A DNA stretch of 64,000 nucleotides from Gammaproteobacteria bacterium (GTDB taxonomy: Bacteria > Pseudomonadota > Gammaproteobacteria > Steroidobacterales > GCA-2729495), in contig CP054183.1 of the NCBI GenBank assembly GCA_015709695.1, positions 1,538,992 through 1,602,991 of the forward strand, read 5' to 3'. The notes beneath the pieces are model-generated. The model saw nothing but the letters and a program-made list of their open reading frames with translations, was not told where the DNA came from and ran no database searches. The position numbers and the translations under genes were made by a program. Below are positions 55,634 through 64,000 of the stretch, in pieces (within the stretch, counting starts at the first letter, position 1; each line of letters starts with the position of its first letter).

Positions 55634-57076
55634 TTATCGGCGCATCCCGCCGCCACCGACGCCAGCGCCGTGACCGCAAGTCCTGCCCCCCCCGCCATCG
55701 CCAGCGAGGCAGCCCGCGCTGCGCCGGTGCCGTTCTCCACGCGGCTCGGCTGGGGCATCGGCTCGCTCGGTGTCGCCATCCTGTTCAACAGCTACGCAGT
55801 GCTGCTGCTCTTCTACCTGACCGATGTGGTCGGCATGAAGGTGCAGGTGGCCGGCCTGCTGCTGACCATCGCCAAGCTCTACAACGTGGTCTGCGACGTG
55901 CCCATCGGCCTGCTGAGCGACCGCAGCCACTCGCGCTGGGGGCGCCGGCGACCGTGGATGCTGGCCGGGTCCTTCCTGTGCGCGGCGGCCTTCATCGTCA
56001 TGTTCAACGTGCCGCAGACCGGCACGCCGGGCGACATGGAGACGGCCACCTACGTGCTGGGTTCGCTGGTCTTCTACGCCACCGCCTACAGCATGTTCAA
56101 CGTGCCCTACATGGCCATGCCCGGGGAGATGTCCAACAGCTACCACGAGCGCACCGCGATCATGTCCTACCGCGTGGTGTTCATCCAGGTGGGCTACCTG
56201 ATCGGCGTCGGCCTCGCGCCGCGCCTCGCCAGGGTGCTGGGTGGCGGCGCCCTGGGCTACGGCCGCATCGGCTGGATCCTCGGCGTGGCGGCCGGGCTGG
56301 CCATGCTCGCCAGCTTCTTCGGCACCGCGCGCGCGCGCGCCACCGAGCGCGAGAGCGTGCGCTACACGGCCCGCGAGCAGTTCCTCAGCGCCATCGGCAA
56401 CCGGCCATTCCTGCTGCTCTCGGCCTTCAAGCTGCTGACGCTGTTCTCCGGCGCCACGGTCACCGCCACGCTGCTGTACTTCGTCAAGAACATACTGCGC
56501 CACGATGCCGGCATCATGCTCTGGTACAGCATCGGCCATGCCGGCGCCGCGCTGCTCAGCGTGCCGCTGTTCTGGGTGCCGCTCTCGGCGCGCATCGGCA
56601 AGCACCGCGCGCTGATGGTGGCGACGCTCGGCTTCCTGCTGGTGGCGCTCTCCTGGCTGCTGGCGGAACCCGGCGAGAGCGAGTGGATGTTCACGTTGCG
56701 GGCCTTCGCGCTCGGCGCCTTCGCCGCCGGCAAGCTGCTGCTCGGCATGACGCTGCTGCCCGACATCATGGAGTACGACAGCCTGCGCACCGGCATGCGC
56801 CGCGAGGGCGTGTTCTCCGGCGCCTACAGCCTGGTGGAGAAGAGTGCTTTCGCGCTGAGCCCGCTGGTGCTGTCGCTGATCCTCGCGCTGTTCGGCTACC
56901 GCGAAAGCGTCAACAATGCCTTCGTCGAACAGAGCAGCGACGCGCTGTTCGGCATCTACCTCAACATCGCCATCGTGCCCGCCATCTGCAATGGCCTGGC
57001 CGCCCTGGTGCTGCTGCGCTGGGACCTCACCGAGCAGCGGCTGCAGGAACTGCGGCAGGCGGCCAGGCAGGGCTGA
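55628..57076 (+). CDS. MelB-like (GPH family) sugar/cation symporter
   Basis: This 482-aa membrane protein resembles glycoside-pentoside-hexuronide:cation symporters: YAVLLLFYLTDVVGMKVQVAG, the acidic KLYNVVCDVPIGLLSDRSHSRWGRRRPWML loop and LLPDIMEYDSLRTGMRREGVF, the classic C-half block. The first 35 residues are Ala/Pro-rich and cytoplasmic. It uses Na+ or H+ to take up a glycoside or related compound. The start ATG 55628 lies in the palindrome, 4 nt after the upstream stop. Its 3' end overlaps the convergent sulfotransferase by 50 nt. Confidence 0.85.
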   Translation: MTLSAHPAATDASAVTASPAPPAIASEAARAAPVPFSTRLGWGIGSLGVAILFNSYAVLLLFYLTDVVGMKVQVAGLLLTIAKLYNVVCDVPIGLLSDRSHSRWGRRRPWMLAGSFLCAAAFIVMFNVPQTGTPGDMETATYVLGSLVFYATAYSMFNVPYMAMPGEMSNSYHERTAIMSYRVVFIQVGYLIGVGLAPRLARVLGGGALGYGRIGWILGVAAGLAMLASFFGTARARATERESVRYTAREQFLSAIGNRPFLLLSAFKLLTLFSGATVTATLLYFVKNILRHDAGIMLWYSIGHAGAALLSVPLFWVPLSARIGKHRALMVATLGFLLVALSWLLAEPGESEWMFTLRAFALGAFAAGKLLLGMTLLPDIMEYDSLRTGMRREGVFSGAYSLVEKSAFALSPLVLSLILALFGYRESVNNAFVEQSSDALFGIYLNIAIVPAICNGLAALVLLRWDLTEQRLQELRQAARQG

Positions 57077-58655
57077 GGTCGATGCCCGCGGCCTCCAGCA
57101 CCTCCCTGGCCGGGGCGAGCTCCGCCTGGTAGCGGTGCCAGCGGCCGACGCTGCGCTGGTTGAGCGGCTCACGCACCTGCACGGCGCTGGCGGTGGCCAC
57201 CGGCGCGGCATTGTCCTGGAAATGCAGGCAGGCCTCGTCCCAGGTCAGGCCGCAGAACTCGAGCAGCCGGCGCGTCTCGCCCAGCTGGTCGGCGACCAGC
57301 CCTTCGTATGACAGCTCGTGCACGAAGCCGGGCGCCGCCGCACGCCAGTGCGCCATGAGCCGGTCGAACAGCAGGTAGTAGCGGGCGGTGTCGGCAAGGT
57401 CGTAGGCGTAGTCGTAATAGGTCACGCCCAGCGAGAACAGCTGGCGGTAGTTGCCGAGGCAGGTGTCCAGCGGATGCCGCCGCAGGCACACCACGCGCGC
57501 CGACGGCAGTGCCAGGCGGATCACGCCGACATAGAGGAAATTGAGCGGCATCTTGTCGACGAAGCGCATCGCGCCGGGTGGCGCGGTGGCGGCCAGGTAC
57601 TCGCGGCCGATGGCGGCGAAATCCAGGTCCTGGCAGCGCGCGAGGGTCCCGGGATCGAGCACCTCGCGGGCGCTGCCGCCGGCGGCGCGGCGCAGGGCCA
57701 GCGGCAGGTTCTGCGACTCGCCCACCGAGACCACCGACGGGTGGCTGGAGAGGATGCGCTCCACCAGCGTGGTGCCGGTCCGCGGCATGCCGACGACGAA
57801 GATCGGCGCGGCGTCGGCCGCAGCGGCCGCCGGCACCGCGAGCCTTGCGGCCGGGAAGGCAGCCCGCACCGCATCGAACAGCGCCTGGTCGCGCCCGCTG
57901 TCGTAGGCCATTGCGCGGCGCTTGCGCGCCTTGCCGGCGGCAAGGTGGGCGAAGGCCCGGGCGCTGTCGCCCAGGTCCTCGTACTCCCTGGCCAGGGCAT
58001 GGCGCAGGTGCAGCTCGCCGTCGGCATCGGGTGCCGCATTGGCCAGCAGGCTCTCCAGCGCGGCGACGTGGTTGTGCTCCGGCGTCTGCCGGCGCAGTTC
58101 GGACCGCGACGAGTACGCCTTCCAGAAGCGGGGGCTCAGGGCGATGGCTGCCTCGAACGCGCGTTCGGCGCCAGTGAAGTCCCCGATGAACTTCAGCGAA
58201 GCGCCGAGGTTGAACTGGTAGCCGGGATGGCGCGGGGCGAGCCGCACTGCCCCGGCGAAGGCCCGGGCTGCCCGCGCATGGTCGTTGGCATGGCTGAAGA
58301 CCACACCCAGGGTATCGAGCGTCAGGGCGTCGCCGGGTTCCAGCGCCAGCGCGTGGCCAGCGGCGGCGGCCGCCTCGCCGACCCGCCGCAGCGCCACCAG
58401 GCAGCGGCCGCGGTGCGCATGGTATTCGGCTTGCCGGCCGTCGAGGCGGATGGCCTCGTCGATGAACTCCAGGGCATTGGCGAAGCGCCCGCCGGCGGCC
58501 GCCACCAGCCCGAGGATGAAGTGCGCCCCGGCGTCGCCGCGGTCGGCCGCGAGCAGGCGCAGGGCGCTGTCCTGGGCCTGGGCGAGGTCACCCCGCGCCA
58601 GTGCGGTCCGCGCCGCCTGGTGCAGCGCCCGGGCCCCGGGCGGGGGCGCACTCAC
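57027..58655 (-). CDS. TPR-sulfotransferase fusion
   Basis: This 542-aa protein has about five TPR units in residues 1-240 (for example DALTLDTLGVVFSHANDHA and NLGASLKFIGDFTGAERAFE) and a C-terminal sulfotransferase domain with the PAPS 5'-phosphosulfate loop VVGMPRTGTTLVERIL and the 3'-phosphate region RHPLDTCLGNYRQLF. It likely sulfates a peptide, glycan or small molecule in the cytoplasm. The start is GTG 58655, 15 nt after the TonB receptor stop, so the two are in one operon. Confidence 0.88.
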   Translation of the reverse strand: MSAPPPGARALHQAARTALARGDLAQAQDSALRLLAADRGDAGAHFILGLVAAAGGRFANALEFIDEAIRLDGRQAEYHAHRGRCLVALRRVGEAAAAAGHALALEPGDALTLDTLGVVFSHANDHARAARAFAGAVRLAPRHPGYQFNLGASLKFIGDFTGAERAFEAAIALSPRFWKAYSSRSELRRQTPEHNHVAALESLLANAAPDADGELHLRHALAREYEDLGDSARAFAHLAAGKARKRRAMAYDSGRDQALFDAVRAAFPAARLAVPAAAAADAAPIFVVGMPRTGTTLVERILSSHPSVVSVGESQNLPLALRRAAGGSAREVLDPGTLARCQDLDFAAIGREYLAATAPPGAMRFVDKMPLNFLYVGVIRLALPSARVVCLRRHPLDTCLGNYRQLFSLGVTYYDYAYDLADTARYYLLFDRLMAHWRAAAPGFVHELSYEGLVADQLGETRRLLEFCGLTWDEACLHFQDNAAPVATASAVQVREPLNQRSVGRWHRYQAELAPAREVLEAAGIDLSPAWPPAAVPAAAAR

Positions 58656-58670
58656 CCGTGGCCCCCGTGC

Positions 58671-61067
58671 TCAGTCCATGCGGAAGCGGTAGCGGAAGCG
58701 CAGCCCGACCTCGCGGGGGCGCAGCACATCCTGGTGGTAGCGCCGCAGGGCGAAGCCGCCGACGTCGCGGATGTAGCTGCGGTCCTGGCGCACGCCGGTG
58801 ACCGCGAACTTGTCGGTGAGGTTGTCGGCATACAGCGTCGCATCCCAGGCCTCGTCCCCGAGGGACAGCGAGGCATTGTGGACCGTGAAGCCGCCGATGT
58901 CCTCGCCATTGTTGCGCAGGCCCACCTTGGAATAGATGTCGCTCTGCGCCGTCAGGCCGTAGTCCGCGGTGATGCGTCGACCGCCGCCGATGCCGGTCGT
59001 GTAGCGCAGGCCGAAGGCGCCCTTGTGCTCGGGCGTGCCGGCCAGGCGGTCGCCGTCCTTGCCGTCCGCCACCCCGTCGACCACGCCCGGGGCATCCTCG
59101 GTGAGTTCGGCATCGGCATAGGCGTAGCTGCCACGGAGCGACCAGTGCTCGTCGAGCATGAACTCGGCCGACAGCTCGATGCCGGTGCTGCGGGCCTTGC
59201 CGCCGTTGCCGGTGATCGGCAGCCCGCCGATGACCGAGGTGCTGGCGATCTGGATGTCCTCCCAGTCGATCCAGAACAGCGCGCCATTGGCGATCAGGCG
59301 CCGGTCCAGCCAGGCGCTGTGCACGCCCAGCTCGTAGTTCCGCGTGGTGTCCGGCTTGATCAGCACCTCGTCGGGATGCAGGCAGAAGCTCTGGCCCGGG
59401 GGCACCGGATCCGGACAGGGCGGCCCGGAGTTCACGCCGCCGATGCGGTAGCCCTCGCTGTAGGTGGCGTAGGCCGTGAGGTCGGTGGTGACATCCACGG
59501 AGGTGTTCAGCTTGAAGATGAAGTCGCTGTCGCTCACTGTGTTCGGCGCGCAGGAGAAGGCGTAGCCACTGGAGAGTCCGTTCACCAGCGGGAAATCCGT
59601 GCAGATCTGCACCTTCTCCTCGTAGTCGAACCAGCGTGCGCCGGCGGTCACCTGCCAGGCCTCGGTGAAGTGGTAACCGATCTCGCCGAAGATGGCCTTC
59701 TCCTCCAGGTCGTCGTCGGTCAGCTGCACGTACTCGCGGTTGTCCGGCCGGTCGATGCCGGCCCAGGCGGGATAGCCCGGGGTGAACTCCTCGCTCTTCG
59801 CGTCGGTGTCGAAATTGTTGTAGAACACCCCGGCGATCCAGTTCCAGGCGCTGTCGTTGTCCGACACCAGGCGGAGCTCCTGGTTGAAGCGATCCTCGTC
59901 GGCCTGGTCCAGGGTATAGGCGGAGAACGCCGGGAAGCCCTCGTAGCCGTACTCGAAATTGAGCAGCAGGTCGGTCTGGTCGCGCTGGCCGTCCTCGTGG
60001 AACATCGAGTAGCCCGTGGCCGAGGTCAGCCGCGCGCGTCCCAGCAGCGGCAGCTCGAGATCCGCGACGTTGACCTCCAGGCTGAGCAGGTGGTTCTGCC
60101 GCTCGTTGGGCTCCAGGTAGCGGTAGGCCGAGACGTAATTGCCGGTGCCGAAGGCGGCGGCGTGGTTCATCTGCCGCCCGCCCACGTCGCTGTCCTGGAA
60201 GTAGTAGCCGAGCGTGGCGTCGATGTTCGCGGCGGGGGTCCACTGCAGCAGCGAGCGCGCGTACAGCGTGTGCTCGGAGTTCGCGTCCTTCTTGCGGACG
60301 AGGTTCGCGGCCACGTCGGCCGGATCGCTGAAGTCCGGCTGCGGGTTGGACACGCCGGGCACCTTCACCAGGTAGTCGTAGTCGATGAAGCCGGGATCGC
60401 TGACGCTGCCCACCAGCACCCGCCAGGCCAGCTGCTCGCCGAGCGGCAGGTTCATCACCACGTCGCCATCGAAGCCCAGCCCGCTGCCGTGGCTGAGGCC
60501 ATAGGCCTGGGCCTCGACGTCGACGCTGAAGGCGTCGGTGCGGGGCTTCACGGGGATGTAGCGGACGGCGCCACCGAGCGTGCTGGCGCCATAGAGCGTG
60601 CCCTGCGGCCCGAGCAGCACCTCGACCCGCTCGATGTCCTTGAGCTTCAGGTCCAGGTACAGCGGGATCTCGCCGATGTAGGTGCCGACGATATTGCCGC
60701 TGGTGTTGTTCAGCAGTTCCGTGCCGTTGAGCGATTCCGTGTTCAGGCCCCGCACCGTCATGACGTTGCCGGAGCGCGGCCCCTGGTCGATGACCGTGAG
60801 CCCCGGCACCACGCGGCCGAGGTCCGCCAGGTCGCCGAGCCGCTGCTCGTCGATCTGCTGGCTGCCGATGGCGGCGATGTTGTAGGGGATTTCCTGCACG
60901 GAGGTCTCGCGCCGCGAAGCGGTGACGATGATCTCCGGAATGCCTTCATCGGCTGCCGATGCACCGGCCGGCACCAGGCCCGCCGCGCCGAGCGTGGCGG
61001 CAATGGCAGCAGTCAGCGGATGAATGCGCGAGACGGGCCGCAGCGGCCGCCGGCGGCGATGAACCAT
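58671..61067 (-). CDS. TonB-dependent outer membrane receptor
   Basis: This 798-aa protein has a signal peptide (LTAAIAATLGAAGLVPAGASA), a TonB box-like EIIVTASRRETS, the plug domain (VVPGLTVIDQG, VMTVRGLN, ERVEVLLGPQGTLYGAST, GGAVRYI), and a 22-stranded barrel ending in GLRFRYRFRM with terminal aromatic pattern. The substrate is not identifiable; proteins of this type in this group take up complex carbohydrates, lipids or metal chelates. ATG 61067 is used; an in-frame TTG at 61073 is possible. It is first in an operon with the TPR sulfotransferase. Confidence 0.92.
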   Translation of the reverse strand: MVHRRRRPLRPVSRIHPLTAAIAATLGAAGLVPAGASAADEGIPEIIVTASRRETSVQEIPYNIAAIGSQQIDEQRLGDLADLGRVVPGLTVIDQGPRSGNVMTVRGLNTESLNGTELLNNTSGNIVGTYIGEIPLYLDLKLKDIERVEVLLGPQGTLYGASTLGGAVRYIPVKPRTDAFSVDVEAQAYGLSHGSGLGFDGDVVMNLPLGEQLAWRVLVGSVSDPGFIDYDYLVKVPGVSNPQPDFSDPADVAANLVRKKDANSEHTLYARSLLQWTPAANIDATLGYYFQDSDVGGRQMNHAAAFGTGNYVSAYRYLEPNERQNHLLSLEVNVADLELPLLGRARLTSATGYSMFHEDGQRDQTDLLLNFEYGYEGFPAFSAYTLDQADEDRFNQELRLVSDNDSAWNWIAGVFYNNFDTDAKSEEFTPGYPAWAGIDRPDNREYVQLTDDDLEEKAIFGEIGYHFTEAWQVTAGARWFDYEEKVQICTDFPLVNGLSSGYAFSCAPNTVSDSDFIFKLNTSVDVTTDLTAYATYSEGYRIGGVNSGPPCPDPVPPGQSFCLHPDEVLIKPDTTRNYELGVHSAWLDRRLIANGALFWIDWEDIQIASTSVIGGLPITGNGGKARSTGIELSAEFMLDEHWSLRGSYAYADAELTEDAPGVVDGVADGKDGDRLAGTPEHKGAFGLRYTTGIGGGRRITADYGLTAQSDIYSKVGLRNNGEDIGGFTVHNASLSLGDEAWDATLYADNLTDKFAVTGVRQDRSYIRDVGGFALRRYHQDVLRPREVGLRFRYRFRMD

Positions 61068-61137
61068 GTGCAACTCCCGGACCCCATCCCCTGGGGGAAA
61101 CGCTGGGACGACATAATCAGCCGTCCCTCGACGGGGA

Positions 61138-62319
61138 TCACAGGAACGGATTCACAGTTCCGGACGTGCGTGCCTGCGCATCGGCGGCCCGCGGCCAGCC
61201 CCACAGGGCCAGCGCGATGCCGCCCAGGCCCAGCAGCAGCACCGCCAGCCGCGCCAGGCTGCCGAACAGCGGCAGGGACCCGACCAGGGCCAGCAGCAAC
61301 AGCACCAGCAGCAGAGCCAGCAGGCGCCGGCCGGCCGTGACGGGCTGGCCCGGGCGTGCCGCCGCCAGCGCGCGATCGCCGAGGTACAGTGCGCCCACCA
61401 CATAGGCGCCGATCAGCATGGCGAGGTAGACCAGCACGAGGATCAGCGCCAGCGGCAGGCCAACCAGGCTGAGCGCCAGCGCCACCGCCACGAAGGGCAC
61501 GCCGGCCAGCACCAGCAGCCCCACCGCCATGCCGAACCAGGGCCGCTCGCCCAGCGCGGCGCTGGTGCGGCGCGAGAAGCCGGCAAAGGCGTAGGCCAGC
61601 AGCAGGCCCAGCGCCAGCAGGCCGGCGAACCACAGCCAGCCGGCATTGCGCGCGGCGCCGCCTGCGCTCCAGCCATCCGCTTCGGGGCCTGTGCGGTCCT
61701 CGTCCCGGCTGACACCGGCACCGACCTCCAGGTCCTCCGGCAGCGTCACCGGGCTCGTGGTCCGGTAGCGCAGCGCCCCGCCGATGCGCGTGCCGGGCAG
61801 CACCGTCAGGCGCTCGGCATAGACCCGGACGTCGCCGTCGACGATGCCGCCGATGGTGACGTCACCACCTGCCACGGTGAGGTAATGGCCGAACTCGCCC
61901 TCGGCGTCGACGCTGCCGCCGGCGATGGCCACGCCGCCGGCGATGCTCGACTCCGGGGTGATGCGCACCCGGCCACCGGCCAGCCGGGCGTTGCCCTGCA
62001 CCAGCGCATCCACCTCGACCTGCCCGCCGACCGCGTAGAGGTCCTGGCCCACGGTGGCGCGCACCGCGACCTGGCCGCCGGCGAGGCTGACATCGCCGTC
62101 GACGGATGCATTGCTCTCCACCGTGGCGCCGGCCAGCAGCGCGTCGCCGCCGACGGTCTGCTCCAGGCGCACGCTGCCGCCGGCCTCGAAGTAATCGTCG
62201 TCGATGGCCAGGCCGCTGGTGTCGCCCGCCGCCAGGGAAGCCGCGGAGCAGGCGCCCGCGAGGCAGAGCAGCAGCAGTTGCCGCGCCCGGTGTCCGCGGA
62301 TCGGGGCCGTGCCGCGCAT
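61138..62319 (-). CDS. Bactofilin-like (polymer-forming) domain fused to a membrane region
   Basis: This 393-aa protein has a signal sequence (RQLLLLCLAGACSAASLAAG, possibly a lipoprotein-like Cys), a right-handed beta-helix of repeated Gly/Val-rich units such as ASVDGDVSLAGGQVAV, GVAIAGGSVDAEGEF and YLTVAGGDVTIGGIV (residues 40-200), and four to six hydrophobic segments in residues 250-380. The repeat resembles bactofilin and polymer-forming cytoskeletal proteins, but here it is exported ahead of the membrane part. ATG 62319 overlaps the stop of the dehydrogenase gene (TGATG). Confidence 0.75.
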   Translation of the reverse strand: MRGTAPIRGHRARQLLLLCLAGACSAASLAAGDTSGLAIDDDYFEAGGSVRLEQTVGGDALLAGATVESNASVDGDVSLAGGQVAVRATVGQDLYAVGGQVEVDALVQGNARLAGGRVRITPESSIAGGVAIAGGSVDAEGEFGHYLTVAGGDVTIGGIVDGDVRVYAERLTVLPGTRIGGALRYRTTSPVTLPEDLEVGAGVSRDEDRTGPEADGWSAGGAARNAGWLWFAGLLALGLLLAYAFAGFSRRTSAALGERPWFGMAVGLLVLAGVPFVAVALALSLVGLPLALILVLVYLAMLIGAYVVGALYLGDRALAAARPGQPVTAGRRLLALLLVLLLLALVGSLPLFGSLARLAVLLLGLGGIALALWGWPRAADAQARTSGTVNPFL

Positions 62320-63428
62320 CAGTAGGTCAGCACCGTGCGGATCGACTCGCCACGGTGCATGAGGTCGAAGGCGTGGTTGACCTCGGCATGGGGCAGCGTG
62401 TGGGTGATCAGGTCGTCGATGTCGATGCGCCCCTCCATGTACCAGTCGACGATCTTCGGCACGTCGGTGCGCCCGCGTGCGCCGCCGAAGGCCGTGCCCT
62501 TCCACACGCGGCCCGTCACCAGCTGGAACGGCCGCGTGCGGATCTCCTGGCCGGCGCCCGCCACGCCGATGATGATCGACTGTCCCCAGCCGCGGTGGCA
62601 GCACTCCAGCGCCTGGCGCATGACATCGACGTTGCCGATGCACTCGAAGCTGTAGTCGGCCCCGCCATCGGTGAGCGCCACCAGCCAGGCCACCAGGTCA
62701 CCCTCCACTTCCCGGGGGTTGACGTAGTGCGTCATGCCGAACTTCTCGGCGAGTGCCCGGCGCGAGGGGTTGCGGTCGACGCCGATGATGCGGCGCGCCC
62801 CGACCATGCGCGCGCCCTGCACCACGTTGAGGCCGATGCCGCCGAGGCCGAACACCACCACGTTCGCCCCCGCCTCCACCTTCGCCGTGTTGACCACCGC
62901 ACCGATGCCGGTGGTGACCCCGCAGCCGATGTAGCAGACCTTGTCGAACGGCGCGTCCTCGCGGATCTTCGCCACGGCGATCTCGGGCAGCACCGTGAAG
63001 TTGGAAAAAGTGGAGCAGCCCATGTAGTGGTGGATCAGCGTGCCGCCGCGCGAGAAGCGGCTGCTGCCGTCGGGCATCAGGCCGCGTCCCTGGGTGGCGC
63101 GGATCGCGGTGCAGAGGTTGGTCTTGCGCGAGAGACAGGACGGGCACTCGCGGCATTCCGGCGTGTACAGCGGTATGACGTGGTCGCCCTTCTTCACGGA
63201 CTTCACGCCGGAGCCGACATCGACGACGACGCCGGCGCCCTCGTGGCCGAAGATCGCGGGGAACAGCCCTTCCGGGTCGGCCCCGGAGCGGGTGAACTCA
63301 TCCGTGTGGCAGACCCCGGTGGCGCGGATCTCCACCAGCACCTCGCCCGCCTTCGGGCCCTCGAGGTCCACCTCCTCGATCACCAGGGGCTTGCCGGGCT
63401 CCCAGGCTACCGCCGCGCGCGTCTTCAT
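62319..63428 (-). CDS. frmA: S-(hydroxymethyl)glutathione dehydrogenase (class III alcohol dehydrogenase)
   Basis: This 369-aa zinc alcohol dehydrogenase has the catalytic zinc ligands in TGVCHTDEF and GHEGAGVV, the structural zinc loop [17 protein letters not shown], and the class III features [14 protein letters not shown] and [16 protein letters not shown] (NAD binding). It oxidises S-hydroxymethylglutathione formed from formaldehyde and glutathione. The start is ATG 63428. It is followed, with coupled translation, by the bactofilin-like gene; no S-formylglutathione hydrolase (frmB) is adjacent. Confidence 0.95.
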   Translation of the reverse strand: MKTRAAVAWEPGKPLVIEEVDLEGPKAGEVLVEIRATGVCHTDEFTRSGADPEGLFPAIFGHEGAGVVVDVGSGVKSVKKGDHVIPLYTPECRECPSCLSRKTNLCTAIRATQGRGLMPDGSSRFSRGGTLIHHYMGCSTFSNFTVLPEIAVAKIREDAPFDKVCYIGCGVTTGIGAVVNTAKVEAGANVVVFGLGGIGLNVVQGARMVGARRIIGVDRNPSRRALAEKFGMTHYVNPREVEGDLVAWLVALTDGGADYSFECIGNVDVMRQALECCHRGWGQSIIIGVAGAGQEIRTRPFQLVTGRVWKGTAFGGARGRTDVPKIVDWYMEGRIDIDDLITHTLPHAEVNHAFDLMHRGESIRTVLTY

Positions 63429-63505
63429 CGGGTCGCTCCTGCACCGCGAAGCCCGGAGTATAGGCGACTCGCGCCGGGCCGGTGGCGGCCCGGCGGGAGG
63501 CTGCT

Positions 63506-64000
63506 TCAGTGGCTGCGCGAGTGGCGGCCCGCGCCGCCCTGGCGATGGCGCCCGCCGCTGCGACGCTGCTGCGCACCGGGGTGGCGCTGGCCACCGCCGC
63601 CACCCGGCCGCGACCCGCGCCCCGGCTGTGCCTGGCCGCCATGGCCGGCGTGCCCGTCGTGACCACGCGGGGCCGCCGGCGGATCCGCCGGCATCTCGAA
63701 AGCGGGCAGCGGCAGCACCGGAATGGCGCGCTTCAGCAACCGCTCGATGTCCCGCAGCAGCACCGACTCGTCAGGCGCCACCAGCGACACCGCGCCGCCA
63801 TCCATGCCGGCGCGGGCGGTGCGGCCGATGCGGTGCACGTAGTCCTCGGGCACGTTCGGCAGCTCGTAGTTGACCACCATCGGCAGCTCCTTGATGTCGA
63901 GCCCGCGGGCCGCGACTTCGGTGGCCACCAGCGCGAGGATGCGCCCGGCCTTGAAGTCAGCCAGCGCGCGGGTGCGCGCCGCCTGGCTCTTGTTGCCGTG
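63506..64000 (-). CDS. DEAD-box RNA helicase, 3' part only (RhlE-like)
   Basis: Only the C-terminal 164 codons lie in the window. Motif V ([18 protein letters not shown]) and motif VI ([10 protein letters not shown]) of superfamily 2 helicases are clear, followed by [19 protein letters not shown], which is typical of RhlE/DeaD-type proteins. The last about 55 residues form a low-complexity tail rich in Gly, His, Arg and Gln, likely for RNA binding. It remodels RNA in the cytoplasm, for instance ribosome or mRNA structures. The 5' part is beyond the window end. Confidence 0.92.
   Translation of the reverse strand, partial: HGNKSQAARTRALADFKAGRILALVATEVAARGLDIKELPMVVNYELPNVPEDYVHRIGRTARAGMDGGAVSLVAPDESVLLRDIERLLKRAIPVLPLPAFEMPADPPAAPRGHDGHAGHGGQAQPGRGSRPGGGGGQRHPGAQQRRSGGRHRQGGAGRHSRSH

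Noticed and set aside
57318-61340. A 1340-codon open frame on the plus strand through the sulfotransferase and TonB receptor genes
   Set aside because: It is a shadow of two clear minus-strand genes and shows no domain, signal peptide or start site.

Overview
The window is a gene-dense, very GC-rich (about 70% by eye) chromosomal segment of a Gram-negative, probably aerobic bacterium. GTG and TTG starts and 1-20 nt gene overlaps are common, and there is no rRNA, tRNA, CRISPR array, integrase or transposase. VPxPA-CTERM exported proteins, a GlyGly-CTERM protease, a TonB-dependent receptor, GluQRS, Rnk, OxyR and a bioF-bioD-bioA cluster fit a gammaproteobacterium of the Steroidobacterales/Nevskiales/Chromatiales type. 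That placement is inference, not a phylogeny.

Layout. 0-9 kb: 2-hydroxy/2-oxo-acid metabolism, with an FMN-dependent hydroxy-acid dehydrogenase (cut by the window edge), a homodimeric pyruvate dehydrogenase E1 without E2/E3, three VPxPA-CTERM exported proteins (two are tandem paralogues sharing an upstream 13-mer) and lutABC. 9-10.4 kb: arylamine N-acetyltransferase and an ArsC-like protein. 10.4-18.5 kb: a complete propionyl-CoA to succinyl-CoA operon (CitE/CLYBL-like lyase, methylmalonyl-CoA mutase, PccB, PccA, MeaB, epimerase). 18.6-24.6 kb: an Mrp cation/proton antiporter operon with fused A and B subunits. 24.6-27.2 kb: a FabD-like protein, then dps divergent from oxyR. 27.2-32.3 kb: a minus-strand operon of an MFS transporter, a Tat-exported ThDP enzyme, GluQRS and an ATP-cone/Mrr-type nuclease.

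32.5-38.4 kb: an aldehyde dehydrogenase, a TVP38-type membrane protein, a MacAB-like ABC export operon and a YggU protein. 38.4-43 kb: a multicopper oxidase coupled to an unknown secreted protein, a luciferase-like oxidoreductase and a GST. 43-44.2 kb: an exported methyltransferase bracketed by two related long palindromes (arms 57 bp or so) whose stems show compensatory changes. 44.1-48.4 kb: bioF-bioD-bioA plus an esterase in one operon. 48.5-54.3 kb: a second luciferase-like paralogue, a GlyGly-CTERM metalloprotease, a beta-propeller lipoprotein, SIMPL, DedA and Rnk. 54.3-61.1 kb: two MFS-type transporters joined at a palindrome, a TPR sulfotransferase and a TonB-dependent receptor. 61.1-64 kb: a bactofilin-like membrane protein coupled to glutathione-dependent formaldehyde dehydrogenase, and the 3' end of a DEAD-box RNA helicase.

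The main themes are short-chain acyl-CoA and 2-oxo-acid catabolism, ion homeostasis, peroxide defence, biotin supply (needed by the biotin-dependent PccA in the same window) and envelope/export functions. The most interesting leads are the twin palindromes with covariation, the esterase inside the biotin operon, the lyase translationally coupled to methylmalonyl-CoA mutase, the Tat-exported ThDP enzyme, and the tandem sorted surface proteins.
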